Source: Blastomussa wellsi (lineage: Eukaryota > Cnidaria > Anthozoa > Scleractinia > Plerogyridae). From it: 64,000 nucleotides of DNA. Made by a program: the position numbers and the translations under genes. Under the pieces are notes generated by a model, which saw only the letters and a list, made by a program, of their open reading frames with translations, was not told the origin of the DNA and made no database searches. Positions within the stretch are counted from its first letter, which is position 1. The number at the start of each line of letters is the position of its first letter. The stretch is from positions 11,525,012-11,589,011 of the forward strand of contig OX393574.1 of the NCBI GenBank assembly GCA_947652115.1. Direction: 5' to 3'. Of this stretch, positions 43,877 through 56,036 are shown piece by piece.

Positions 43877-46390
43877 GTCTCGATGCCCAGTTGGTTTTGA
43901 AGCTGTCCATTTTGGTGATTCACAGGAATGTCCAGGGGTAGAAGATGTTTTATCAGATAATGGTAACACCTCACTATGGCTGATCAAAGTACCTCATGAT
44001 GTATGTTAGTTAAAATTAATCAACTACTTATCATAATTTAACTGACCCAAGGGAATAGGCAAATATTTTACTTTGAAGATCAGGGAGTGGTTGCCCAATT
44101 CCCCCGAGCCAGAGGCTCGTGTACAAAGCTTTCGAAAGTATATTAAGACCACACCACAACACTGGGAACTTTGTGCCCTACTCTTTATGATGACTGTGTA
44201 CTGCAGGTTCTTTAACGTCCCCTGCTGATCGTAACACTGATGCAGGAGACGTGGCCTATGGTTTTATTGTCCTTATCCAAGAAGGCTAGAACATCTTACC
44301 ATTTGCAGATGTCATTGCAAAGGATACACATTAAACTCAAGCATTTTAAGACCCTGAGTGTTGGTCCGGGCTGAGGTTCGAACTCAAGACCTACCACACT
44401 GTAGTCCAACGCTCTACCAACTGAGCTAACTGGTCAGCCTGTGTGAGATGTACCGGCTGATGTAGCGAGACCTATGAGACTAAGAGACCTTATGCTATTC
44501 TTTGCAGTTTGATATGTCAAGTTTGTCTGGACAGAATGTTGTATTAAATGGATCCCAGGATCTGCGTACCAGTGGAACAAAGGTGATCATTTTATAGTAT
44601 CTGCAGCTATAGTACCATAAACAATTCCGAAAGCATGCATAAGTCGGCATTTATTTGCCAATTGGTACCTTTAAATGGCAAAAAAAGAATAGTTAAAATG
44701 AAAATTATTATTTGTGTGCATAAAAAAGGTAAAGCCTCGTGCCAAGTATCCTTTACTGGCAGAACTCATGCCGGTTTCTGTAGCATTAACTGGGCCCCGG
44801 GTAGGAATATTTCTTCCCCCCCCCCCCCCCCCATGGATGGGGTGCTAGTCCATCACCAGTACCCATTGATATACCTGGGTGGATAGTCATAGAGGTACTA
44901 TGAGAGTGAAGTGTCTTACCCAACAGCACAATGCAGTGCACTGGCCAGGTCTGATGTGGAGTCCAGCAAGGTACATGTGACAGTTAGACCACCGAGCCTT
45001 TCACTTGTGCATCAGTCTCTAATAGAATTAGGTGTCCTACACACACCAGAGAGGATTGATCAGCAAATGTTCACCAACCTCATTTCACCTCCTCGTACAG
45101 TGCAACCCGGAAAACTGTCAACACAAAAAATTATTTCTGGAATGGTTTTTGTTTTGCGACCAATCAGATGCAAGATGAAACCACAAGACTCAACTGTAGC
45201 AAGCTGCAATGGCTCGATTAGTCACAAAACAACATGTTTTTTTTCTTCCACAATTCTACCATTAACAATATTAATACTAAAATTGTTATTATTGTTCTAT
45301 TTGAGAGCTTATGCATTAGCAGAGAATAACTACGAAGAATGTTTTGCTGAAAAGAGATGTTAAATCGAACAAAGATGATCAGCCACACAGCCCGTTTGAG
45401 AGCTACTCGCATAAGAAACAAAAGTGGAACAACAGTGGCCAATTTTGGTATTTTCTGATGGTATTGTCATGGAAGAAAAATGTGACTAATCGAAACCTTT
45501 GCGGTCATGTCTTTTGGTTTCATCTCGCATCTGATTGGTCAAGAAACAACATTCCAGAAATGATTTTAGGTGTTCGCGGTTTTCCGGGTCGCACAGTAAT
45601 CTTTATCTCAGAAGGCCAAATTTAAATACTGGCCATGAACAAGGCTTGCCTTGTGCAGTTATTATCAGGAGATGAAGAACAAACATGCAAGTGTACAAAA
45701 GTATACATGCAATTTGGGGTTTTAAAGGCCATTTCTATTCCGTTCTGCACAATCTCTGCCTGCAATGTTGGTCAAGCCAAAATGAAATTTACGGGTAAAA
45801 CTTACCCTTTTCTTCATTATTAACATCCGATATCCTTGCAAAACAATAATAAAGAGTAGACGAACCTCGACAATATTCCAAACTGATGTTACAGCTCATT
45901 GAGAACTCCCAAATGAAGCGACCGTAATGGTGGACTCAAAAACTTCATGTACACAGTTACCGAAGTGTAACATCTCGGCGAATTCAAAACAGAAATGTAA
46001 ACCAATCCCGAGACTGTGCAGTATGGACTGGAAATGGCCTTTAAAGTGCAGTTTCCTGACTATCATGCAGTTCACTATTATTATTTCTAATTAGCAGTGA
46101 ACAGTACTCATTACATGTAGCATATAAAAGTTGATTTATGCTAATTAATTCGCTCTATTTGCAAACTGTATTTCTATTGCCTCATTTTTTTAATTTACAG
46201 GACACGCACAAAAGATATGAAGTACATTCGAAGACAGACTGCAGTGCTGAGGTAAATAACTACATGCAATACTGATATTAGTTTTGATAGCTGTTATGTT
46301 TAGGATTAGAAGGCAAAGAGCCACTTGTGAATTTACTGCTAATAAACCATTGTTATTATTATTATTATTATTCTTATTATTATTATTATT

Positions 46391-46480
<90 letters not shown>

Positions 46481-46656
46481 TGGTAGTGGTAGTGGTAGTG
46501 GTAGTGGTAGTGGTAGTGGTAGTGGTAGTAGTAGTGGTAGTGGTAGTGGTAGTGGTAGTGGTAGTGGTATTGGTAGTGGTAGTGGTAGTGGTAGTGGTAG
46601 TGGTAGTGGTAGTGGTAGTGGTAGTGGTAGTGGTAGTGGTAGTGCTAGTGGTAGTG

Positions 46657-46690
<34 letters not shown>

Positions 46691-46702
46691 GAGTAGTAGT
46701 AG

Positions 46703-46746
<44 letters not shown>

Positions 46747-49087
46747 TGTGTTGTAAGTTTTAGTGTTTATTTGTATCAATTGAAAATTAATTCCTTTAGA
46801 TGTTTGGCTTACCTTCAATGACAAAATACTGCAACAACAACTGCAACTGCAATATAATTTGTCAGGACTTTGTTGGGTTACAGAGTGTTGATTTTTGGCA
46901 AATATTCTGATTTTTATTATCCATTGAATTGAAAGAATAGCACACACACTCAAGAAAACTCCTTTTAGTGTTAATAACATTTTGTCATGCTTTAGTCAGT
47001 GTAAATGTAGAGAGCTCTCTACTTCAAGACACTCTAGGCTCATTATGACTGCTTAGTTGTCTTAAACGTATAACTATTTTTATTGTTAATTTGTCATTCT
47101 CTTTATTGTTTGTTTCCCATGTTGGTTTGTTTATTTCGTTCTGTTTTGTTTTCAATGCAGCTATCTTCTTTTACTGTTTTACTTCCATCCTTGCAAAAAA
47201 AGGAATTTTGTGCAGGTGAGCACATGTCCCATATTAAATTAAGACTTATGTCTACATACCCAGTGCATGTACAGGTGCAATGATACAATTTTTCACTATA
47301 AATCAAATATCTTCACACAAGAGCCACTATGGGATACACGATACGATACATCATTACATACAACTGACAAGTTACATAAATCTTATTCTTACTGAACTGT
47401 TTTGAAATCATTATTGCCATTTTAATATCAGAGGTGACAAATTACTCCTTAATTTTGGCGCGAAATTTCAGCGTTAATCTGTAATTTACACGTGAAATTA
47501 TACAATTATCATGGCAACGTCTGTCCAAACTTGAGATTTGAATGACGTTTTGTGAAAGACATCTTGGGAAGAGGAACTGCAAAGAATGGACGAACCATGG
47601 GTTTTGTCCATTGGCACACAAGACTGCGTCAGCTGACAACCAATAAGAACTACGCATGCTTTTGTGCCGCCATCTTGAAAGATACGTGACTGGAAGCATG
47701 CAAAGCAGTACAAAGCAAAGGTGTAAATGTGTGTGATGAATTTGAGATATTTTGTTTGGTGTTTTTAGTAAAACAATTGTCCAACTTATTCCGGTTGAAT
47801 ATGGGATAGTTTTGGCCAAGTCACCATTTTGTTCCTTGCTTGGTATCTTCTCTCACATCCAATACACGCTCACAGACTAATTATTATTATATTTTTTTCA
47901 ATCTTACTATAAACAGCAGCTTGCAATAATCAATGATTCCTCTTATGGTGGTTCTCAGATATCTGGACACGTATTTACAAGTTCCAGACCTCCTTTGTTC
48001 TCAAAATATAACTTCTTTCGAAGTTTTCTATTTGTTTCTTACTGAGTTTGTTTCTAGCGGGTTCTTTAAGTGGCCAAATGAGTGTCATTCGATCAGTGTC
48101 TGTCCCTCCTCCCACACTGCCTGAATCACCACTGTCTGTCCAAAGACAGCCACCCAGTCAAGTCATAAGGAAGTGGAAGCCATTTGGATATAGTAAGTAG
48201 GTCTTTCCGTCGTTCGTACCATCGATGGTATTACATATTTCGCAGACGTGAGATCTTTTTGGCCTTAGCTTAAACTTAATTTAGTCAACAAAATTCGTTG
48301 TATTATGTACGGCAGTTTTTCGAACTATATGTACGTTTGGTAAGTTTGTATTATATCTTAGAAGTACATCGTTTGATTATTGACAGTACTTCTCACTTTC
48401 GCGCTACCTGTAGATGGAATTGTAAACAAAATACGTTTCTTTTAAACAGGGAAGCCTCGACGAAAGTCAAAACATGCAATAGACGAAAATTCAGGAAATT
48501 TATCTGTATGGGGAGAAAAGAAAACTAATGAACCCAAGAAGAATCCTATAGCTAAAGATAGATCCCGACAACATACGAAAGAACAAACGGCAACGAATTT
48601 GGAAGAGTGCATGGACAGTGTTGAGAAGGGAAAAAAGCGTGACTTTTCTAGAAAGAAGAAAAAGGATGACGCAAAGCATGAAGTTGATTTAACACTGGTT
48701 AAAATTGAACCTGGTGTAGATTGTAATTCGAAGATCATGGCAAGAAATGGAGAACAGAATTTACATTCTCCAAGAAAAAGGAAGGCGGAGGTGCATAAAA
48801 CACGGGGAAGTAGCGAAGATGTCGCGCTAACAACAAGCAAGAAAAAGAAAAAGCTCAGTAAATCTGAAAGAGTGGACACAATAGTGAAACAAGACCCTGA
48901 TACGCCAGAGGAAAATTCACCGCTTCATTATAGGAAACACCATGATGGTGTCACAGACAAAGGCGAGTTGACATCTTTGAAACAAAGAGAGGTGAAAACC
49001 GAAGAAGATTTTGACTTAGCGCGGGTCAAAATAGAACCCAAAGGAAGACATAAAAAGAAGAAACATTCAAAAACGAAAACATGCTAA
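43877..49087 (+). CDS. POLR1G: RNA polymerase I subunit PAF49/A34.5-type (POLR1G), first exon unresolved
   Basis: Subunit of the PAF53/PAF49 heterodimer of nucleolar RNA polymerase I, acting in rRNA transcription. Recognised exons: 43877-44000, 44508-44582, 46201-46251, 47161-47215, 48058-48192, 48450-49087 (stop TAA 49085-49087). Together they give about 360 codons. RCPVGFEAVHF corresponds to human FSCPPNFTA, SLWLIKVPHDFD to ELWLIQAPADF, LSGQNVVLNGSQ to FNGRHVPLSGSQ, and ESPLSVQRQPPSQ ... WKPFGY to the proline-rich end of the dimerisation domain. The last exon is a lysine-rich tail (runs such as KKKKK, HKKKKHSK) with four SUMO-consensus-like sites (LVKIEP, IVKQDP, EVKTEE, RVKIEP); the human tail also has VKQE and VKVEP. 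AATAAA signals follow at about 49330-49355. Sequence conservation is low, so the call rests on domain order plus motifs. Confidence 0.82.
44150..44445 (-). mobile_element. SINE family B in a POLR1G intron
   Basis: Minus strand: GACCAGTTAGCTCAGTTGG with TAGAGCGTTGG (A box) and GAGTTCGAACCTC (B box), then GGACCAACACTCAGGGTCTT as in 9170..9470. The tRNA-like head is well preserved. It ends about 60 bp before exon 44508-44582. Confidence 0.8.
44725..45005 (-). mobile_element. SINE family A, diverged copy
   Basis: GCCGGTTTCTGTAGCAT, GGATGGGGTGCTAGTCCATC, TACCCATTGATATACCTGGG and GTGAAGTGTCTTACCCAA match the family on the minus strand. The tRNA-like head is degraded and a poly-C run (44817-44832) interrupts the body. 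Confidence 0.75.
45098..45596. mobile_element. Long-TIR MITE at TA, in a POLR1G intron
   Basis: CAGTGCAACCCGGAAAACTG and CGGTTTTCCGGGTCGCACAG are inverted, flanked by TA. The arms continue about 90 bp (TTATTTCTGGAATGGTTTTT; GACCAATCAGATGCAAGATG). TA duplication and CAGTG ends suggest a Tc1/mariner-type derivative; the ends resemble 56807..56950. Confidence 0.82.
46353..46745 (+). repeat. TAG/GTAGTG microsatellite, about 390 bp
   Basis: Blocks of TTA, then TAG repeated about 30 times, then the hexamer GGTAGT, then TAG again. It produces long chance poly-Ser/Gly or poly-Val frames that are not genes. Located between POLR1G exons 46201-46251 and 47161-47215. Confidence 0.95.
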
Positions 49088-49401
49088 TTAGTTGCAAAAT
49101 ATAGCCCATGCAAAATGTAGACTAATTTTTCTCTTTTTTTCTCGAATTCGTCGTGTGTGTACAGCTTGTAACGTGCATTTCATGTTGGTTTTCAGTCCAT
49201 GAAAACATATAAGTAAGTCGCGATGTAGCATTTCAGTATAGATATATATATCTGTCAATTGTGTGTGCAAACTAAATACTCTTATCTCGGACGCATCAAT
49301 TTTATAAAGAGACTGATATCGAGATGATCAAATAAAAAAAATAATAAATAAATAAAAGTCTTTATTCAAGGTTCAACATGGCTAGCTGCTTTGTGGGACG
49401 A

Positions 49402-49504
49402 GACATTTGTACCAAAACCTTTTATTGAACCTTCGCTACTGGAGATACGAGTTACTCATGAATAAACTGTGAAAAGGGAGGGAGGGGAGGAAGATCATCA
49501 AATT
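49402..49504 (+). repeat. Dispersed 103-bp repeat, copy 1 (copy 2 at 52976..53078)
   Basis: GACATTTGTACCAAAACC, TTATTGAACCTTCGCTACTG and GAGATACGAGTTACTCATG are shared almost exactly with 52976..53078. It starts at the breakpoint of the POLR1G terminal duplication. Nature unknown. Confidence 0.8.
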
Positions 49505-49753
49505 ATATTACACAGACTCCGTTCGAAATATATGAGAAAACAAATGGTAGGATTTCCTATTAATTGCTTCAAACCACCTTTTAACACCAATTTGGGGGTA
49601 CCCCGAATTGGAAAAGAAGAGGGCCTGGGGTCTACCCACAAGGCCCTGTGGACCAAGACCTCATGGTCCCATGATGCATCAGTAGCTTTTTTCCTTGTGC
49701 TTCAAACCATTCGCAGGTAAGTCGTATTTTACCGTGAATTTTGTTAAAAATAG

Positions 49754-49908
49754 GCCATTTCACAGTTCTGTACTTAGTTACCAAGCCTTTGAGTGCAATT
49801 GAGGCTGAAGGTGACCTTGCACAGATACAAACCCTCTTTCATGACAAGGTCAACCTGAGCCTCGCTTTCATACAGAGGCCTGGTTACATTTCACAGAACT
49901 GTAAAATG
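49754..49908. mobile_element. Small palindromic element between the POLR1G end copies
   Basis: CCATTTCACAGTTCTGTAC with TTACCAAGCC and AGGTGACCTTG is mirrored by CAAGGTCAACCT, GGCCTGGTTAC and TTTCACAGAACTGTAAAATG. Confidence 0.7.
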
Positions 49909-49997
49909 TACTATTTTCCCTTTTCAGTTCCACCTCTGTGTTTTTTACAGAGAGGTTATCTTGTTTTTTTTATATTTTGCTCCTTTTCAGGAGATCA

Positions 49998-50543
49998 GTC
50001 AAAATAGAAACCAAAGGAAGACATAAAAAGAAGAAACATTCAAAAACGAAAACATGCTAATTAGTTGCAAAATATAGCCCATGCAAAATGTAGACTAATT
50101 TTTCTCTTTTTTTCTCGAATTCGTCGTTTGTGTACAGCTTGCAACGTGCATTTAATGTTGGTTTTCAGTCCATGAAAACATATAAGTAAGTCGCGATGTA
50201 GCATTTCAGTATAGATATATATATCTGTCAATTGTGTGTGCAAACTAAATACTCGTATCTCGGACGCATCAATTTTATAAAGAGACTGATATCGAGATGA
50301 TCAAATAAAAAATAATAAATAAATAAAAGTCTTTATTCAAGGTTCAACATGCAGGGGTTTCGTTTGAGGCCGGAGGCCGGACGTAACGTCCGGTTGTTTG
50401 AAATGAAAAGTCCGGTAGCAACGTCCGATGGTTCACACGAAATAATATTTTTTTTTAAGTGTGATGTCCGCTTGCTTAATTTATGAATCCGGTAGTTTCA
50501 AATGTTACCGAAAACCCTGCAACATGGCTAGCTGCTTTGTGGG
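49998..50543 (+). pseudogene. Duplicate of the POLR1G C-terminal exon end and 3' flank
   Basis: Repeats 49025..49399 (last 20 codons, stop, 3' UTR and AATAAA region) with a few substitutions; the codons read VKIETKGRHKKKKHSK, against VKIEPKGRHKKKKHSK in the gene. A splice-acceptor-like CTTTTCAG precedes it at 49983-49990. Splicing from exon 48058-48192 (phase 1) into 49991 would give RDQSK then stop, that is, a protein without the lysine-rich tail. The copy is split by a hAT-like insertion at 50352..50519. Confidence 0.8.
50352..50519. mobile_element. 168-bp hAT-like MITE with TSD CAACATG
   Basis: Ends CAGGGGTTTCG and CGAAAACCCTG; CAACATG occurs at both edges (50345-50351 and 50520-50526) but only once at the paralogous site in copy 1 (about 49375). 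CAGGG termini suggest hAT, although the visible duplication is 7 bp rather than 8. The interior carries GGCCGGAGGCCGGAC and ACGTCCGG words. Confidence 0.82.
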
Positions 50544-51409
50544 ATTTACTCTAGGATGCTGAAACTTTCATTAGGTCTTCTTCTCCCATCGCGGAAATTT
50601 CGTTACCGTAGAATTATTCAATCTTTCCAATATTTTTCTTAACCTTAATCAGTTTCGTTTACCTTCCATTAGCATTTTGGTTTCGCTTTGTTGTCATTAG
50701 TGAAATGCAGCATGGCGCATTCCTTGAAACGCAAACGAGATATTTGCATTAAACCCATTTAAAACGGCTTTCAGGTAGACCCCAAACTTGGAGATGGCGT
50801 GCTTTGTCCGGTTGCAGCAGATATAGCGATAACAATGCCATATGGGAGATAACAAACCACCAGCGTTACCTGCACCCACAATGCACTGCACACTGTTTTC
50901 TTGTATCATGCTATATTTGGTTATAAATTCGTGTCCTATATACACCAAATGGAGAAATCGACATAAGAATCTAACCACCATATATTGTAATAGTCGTCAT
51001 TTCGCGAAATAATCCATCATTCAGCATCAAATACACATCAGCCATCACAAGTACATACCATCACTACACATCAGTCACATTCAATAAACATCAGTTACCA
51101 TCAGTCTACACCATTCACCACGAACGATACTTGTTTGTCACGTTCGTTAGATCATCCTCTGAACCCTTGCCAGTATAATCTGAAAGTTGAATCGAAGTTC
51201 CTCTTTGTTCTTTGGTAATCTGACTTCACCCGCGCGAAACCATATTTATATAATCAAAAAGAAGAATGTATATTCTACAAGTCTCCACTTATTTATATCC
51301 ATCCATCGTGATTAACAAATCGGAATACCGCTTCGCAGTCGTCCGATTTTGTTAATCACTCGTATGATTACAGACCGAATTGGGCTCAACTCAGTCCTAT
51401 TACCATTAT

Positions 51410-51980
51410 TAATATATAGATTTAGCCAAGCCTAAAAGCGGAGCTCCGTGTTTTTGCTGGTTCTTAATAATTTCTCTGAAATAAGTAATAATTAAAAACG
51501 TCAACTCGAACTGCAGAATTTCCACTAAGAATGACCATAAAAAGTTAAAAAATGCTGCTAGAATAAAACAAAACGGACCTGAGCCCGCGATCAAAGAAGA
51601 AAACCAATGCCTGGTCAGCGGTCAACCTCAAAAAAAAACACGTTACCTCGATGAGTTCTAACCTGAGCACGCGATCTGGTCGTGTGATACTGGTCAGCGG
51701 ATACCTCGATTTGACAGCTGCCAATTGACCATAACATGGATGCCCTATAACAAAGATGAAAGCTGATAAGGCTGACAAGGTGTTGAAAAGGCATGGCTAT
51801 TTATGGCCGCCATGTTGCGCGACTCCGTCGTCGTCGTCGTTGTCGTGCGTACGCTCCCACGAGCAATACCGCTAGCCATGAGAACCATGAGAAAATCAAC
51901 TCATGGGTTTCGTTTTCTTTCCCATATAAGCGTGGGGCTCCGCTTGGCGGCCCTTCGGGCGGCCAGAGCTCCGCTATTAA
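51410..51980 (-). mobile_element. Dispersed element X, copy 2
   Basis: Inverted, longer copy of 15051..15519, running from TATAGATTTAGCCAAGCC to GAGCTCCGCTATTA. Shares GGCATGGCTATTTATGGCC and ACCAATGCCTGGTCAGC. A CGT trinucleotide run lies at 51825-51842. It directly abuts the 51335..51413 repeat unit. Confidence 0.78.
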
Positions 51981-52239
51981 ATTATTATTTTTTCTCTCTT
52001 TTTATTTCTGGATTCACCTGGGTTCGGAAGCCCTGCCATAAAATTATTTTTCTAAAAAATTCTGTTGAACAGCTTGTAACAGCTGCATATGAACAAAGAA
52101 AGTTTTGAATTAACGTCAAAGTTGACGACGCTAACTGAGTTCGACCAATGCCCTTTTACTGTCATTTTCATGAAAATTAGAAGCAGATTGTAAATTAGTA
52201 TATATGTAATAGGACTACATACTGTCCAATTTTCTATTC

Positions 52240-52442
52240 TTTTCTATTTTCTACTGTGATGTTTTTGTGTGTGCATGTGTGTCCGACCTAAATTATCCTA
52301 CTGGCTGCCTGCCCCTTTTAACTTTTTAGTTATTTCAGGCAGCCAGACCCCCTATATTTATTTTTATCTATTTGAATAATTTATCTACATGTAAGTAAGT
52401 TATGGGGTAAAATAAATTGTTGTTGTTGTTGTTGTTGTTGTT
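52240..52442 (+). mobile_element. Probable LINE 3' tail with TTG repeats
   Basis: A non-coding stretch ending GGGGTAAAATAAATTG followed by seven TTG units resembles non-LTR retrotransposon 3' ends that terminate in short tandem repeats. No reverse transcriptase frame is present. Confidence 0.4.
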
Positions 52443-53677
52443 GAATATAATTGGATGAGAAAAAATTCCGAGGATTGCGAAATTGGACGAGGCCGTAGGC
52501 CGAGTCCAATTTGGCAGTTCAACGAATTTTTTGAATCCAATTATTTCCAAATTGGACAAGCATGTAGTCCTGTTACCTATTAATTATATAGCATCATAAA
52601 ATATATGAACATGGTAAATGTTTCGCCCTCCAAACTAGTTTTTCATGACAATTGATTGGTTTATAGAAGGTATCCAGATTTTTCTTAAATTGGACAGTCT
52701 GAGCAAAAACTGTCCAATTTATTTTAAATTTGGACAGTTGGCAAAAATTAATAAAAAATGCATCTGTTGACAATACTGGATTTTGATGTAGCTATATAAT
52801 TGTAGATCTAATAGGCTTGAAGCAACATGAACTAAATATTTAAATTCTATCTAAATCGTAATAAGCCATGAGCATTCGAAGTGTTGGTAATTAATAATTC
52901 GTCGCATGCCCGCAGGCATTTAAAATCCTCTTCGTGCAATCATGATTGGATTGAAGACGTGAGCTGCATATTAAGGACATTTGTACCAAAACCTTTTATT
53001 GAACCTTCGCTACTGGAGATACGAGTTACTCATGAATAAACTGTGAAAAGGGAGAGAGGTGAGGAAGATCATCAAATTCTTCTCAGGGTTAAGATGTCAG
53101 AAAGCCTGTTCAACTCCAGTCGTAAAGTTTGTTTCTGTTGCACTCGCATGAAAACCGTGAGGCTTTTGTGCTTGTAATAGACTTTTTAAAATGACAATAA
53201 TCACTCAAATGGACAACGCGATGTGACGCTTGTTTTGCCTTGGGCTTAATAAGCCCTCGTGGATGGGTATTAAACGCAAGTTAAAGCTGCAATAAAAAAG
53301 ATATCCACCAGTGAAATCCAGCCGCCTTTACATCTTTTCTTTGTAATTACCAGATCATCGCCACTAAATCATACATTTTAATCTGGGATATTGCTGTGAG
53401 CGCTGATATCGCCCGGGGAAGGAGTTTCTACGTATTTTTGGTTCGTGTATCGTACCATCTCGACAAAAAAAATGAGTGGAAGCCTGGGCAGACGCCACAA
53501 TAGGCGCTAGACCCATTCTCCTTAGAACACGGCCGTGAAACAAAATGGCGGCGTTTAAGTCTTATTTTTCGAGGCTTCGCCCGGTCACAAAAAATCGAGG
53601 ATTCAACCAAATCCAAAAGTTTTTTTCGCCCAAGTGCTTCAAATAACAACTACTTTTATTTTATAGAAAAAAAAAAA

Positions 53678-53735
53678 TGGTGGCTCTTTGGTTTTGGATT
53701 TTAGAATTTTTTGACGTCACGTGAAAACGCTTTAT
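53678..53735 (-). mobile_element. End of a second AGAGCGTTTTCAC element
   Basis: GGCTCTTTGGTTTTGGATTT, TAGAATTTTTTGACGTCACG and TGAAAACGC are the reverse of the left arm of 10215..10796. The other end was not located. Confidence 0.65.
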
Positions 53736-53739
53736 GGAT

Positions 53740-56036
53740 AGTTATGTTCGGACTCTCAACTTTATTTCAGTTTTTGTTCTTTTTAAATAGTGGCATTATC
53801 CTTTAAAAGGAGTCTCTGCACCAAAACAATTGAAGTTCAAAAGTTGGAGTTATATCCACGTCCACGAAATGCAGCCCAATTTTCAAAATTTCCAAGGCGG
53901 GGGGGGGGGGGGGGGGGGTAGCATGCACCCGGAACCCCCTAGAGGCTGGCGCCTCCGGCGCTCGTTCGGTCCGCCTCCTCGTTGGATCGCACCCTCCCGA
54001 AAAATCCTCCCTACGGGCCTCACAGTCAGGCCTCGTGATACTGATTCTAAAGAGAGCTTTCAACGTATTCTTTTTTTTTTCTGGCTAGACCTTCTACCTT
54101 TCTGGTTGTTTGCATTTAAACATATGCATACGCGAAAAACATATCAACTGCATATTTACCTGTCATGTATTGATTCTACTTTTATATGGCTTTGAAAGCC
54201 GTATAAAAGTGCAGGTGATAAATTTTTCAGGTATGCATACATAATTTTTCGAAATTTCCAGAGGGCCGTCAACATTTATGGGCGGAGAATTATACAATTT
54301 CAAATTTACAAATAAAGCCAGGTTAGAGGACAGAGGACGTGACTTGATGTGCGCAGAATAATTATGTCAGATATATGGGCAGCTTGTAGCTGTGCAAACG
54401 TGATTTAATTTTATTTTCCACCACGGCTCTAAAGATATCCACACGTTCAAGATGGGCGCATTAAATTATTTAATGGTAAATTTTGCAGACTTTTATTTAC
54501 ACTTGGTCGCACTTCATTTTTCCATTACCTAATACACACACTTGAAAATTGATTGTCATCTTCGAGCCAGGTTGGTGATCAAGGCTGCGGGTAGGAAGGG
54601 GAAACACATTGAATCATAACAACTTTGGCGACACCATCCAAACCTGATTCATGTACAGTAACAAATAACACAAGTCTTGTCTTCTGTATAATTTGAAGCA
54701 AATACTAGAATTTTCAGGTTATAGAAGGCAGGTACTCTGCACATATCAATTTTTGTAGGTAAATAAGCGTAAAGCTTTTAGTTGTGTAAATAAGAAGAGC
54801 TTAGAAAATATTATGGAAAAACAGAACTGTTGAAATAATAGATAAGAGCTTATTTGGAAACAGCTTTGAATTTTAGAAATACAGCGCTTGTTGTCGTACT
54901 AGAAAACTGACGCAATAAACGGCCACTAGTCTGAAATCTCGAGGAAAATCGATATTGCTCTTTGTAAAGGTTTCCATATCCATGCATCCACACAATAGCT
55001 ATAGGTAACAAATTATTCTTCAGGATATCAAATGACAAGGGAAGTGTTAACTAAAGATGGTTGACGTCAATCATTTATTAAACGGGTAGCAAATCTGAAT
55101 GACAGAAAAAATATTTGCAAACTGATGTCTTCCTGTTTACCTCGACTGTACCATATATTAGCAGGTCATTCTACGGAACTAGTCAGAAAATAAGACCATT
55201 AAAGGATTAAGCGTAGACTCGCCTTCGCCACGTAAAAGTGGCAGCTAAACCATGGATTTCTTTTAGCGAAAACGATTTCAAACTTTATAGTATCGCAGTC
55301 TTCAAACTACGTTTGTAACCCAATGACAAAATGTAGAAACCTAACTTAATGTAGAAACCAGAAGATAATGCTGATGCCAAAGCAATGCCATGGGATGTGA
55401 CGAGGGTTTTGTAGGCCAGCCGGAGTTTCGTTTTCAAAATTCTCATTTATTATTTTAAACGATGGTTATGTGAGCGTGGAAGGGGTATACATACATTGTA
55501 CAGTTCTGGCCTAAATTGTGAAAATAAATTGAGGCCTTAACTTGACAGGAAACTAAGGCCGAAAAACAGTCATGTTAATTCCGTCCATACGCTTGCACAT
55601 GGGCTTTGTACAGGTAGTCTGGCTGCACAAGATCAAGTCCATACTATACAATATCAAGGCTTGATTAAGTTAAACACAAACTTTGTTTTTCTACAATACA
55701 AAATTTCGAAAATAAGAAAATGGTATTAATATTACGAGCGACGGTTCACCGGGCCGTCGAATTCTTTCCTTTATTAAAATTATGAACAGATATGATGAGT
55801 TAATTATGCACGGAGTTTAATTCCAGTCGTCTTAAAATTTCCTTGTTTAGTGTAATTCTTCTTTTATTTATCCATTCAAGTTTTCAGTGTGCAATTCCAA
55901 AGAAAATCAAGACGACAGCTGGGAAGTATGAAAAGTCGAGTCAGCCTATATTTATCATAGCTAGAACGCGAGTAAGAATAAAAGAAAATTGTAAATCTAC
56001 CTAATTAAAAGCTTGTAGCAAAAACATTATAACAGA
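53740..56036. other. No gene recognised
   Basis: About 2.3 kb without coding similarity. It contains a poly-G run at about 53899-53918 beside a GC-rich patch. The rest is AT-rich. Confidence 0.4.

Noticed and set aside
44340..44445. Genuine tRNA gene on the minus strand
   Set aside because: The head is well preserved but followed by the family B SINE body, so it is a SINE copy.
46284..46821. Long poly-Ser/Gly and poly-Val reading frames
   Set aside because: Produced by the TAG/GTAGTG microsatellite in a POLR1G intron; no composition or homology of a real protein.
48442..48879. Minus-strand 145-codon frame rich in Phe and Ser
   Set aside because: Shadow of the lysine-rich POLR1G last exon on the opposite strand.
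49741..50007. 88-codon frame between the POLR1G end copies
   Set aside because: It is made by the small palindromic element at 49754-49908 and continues into flank without homology.
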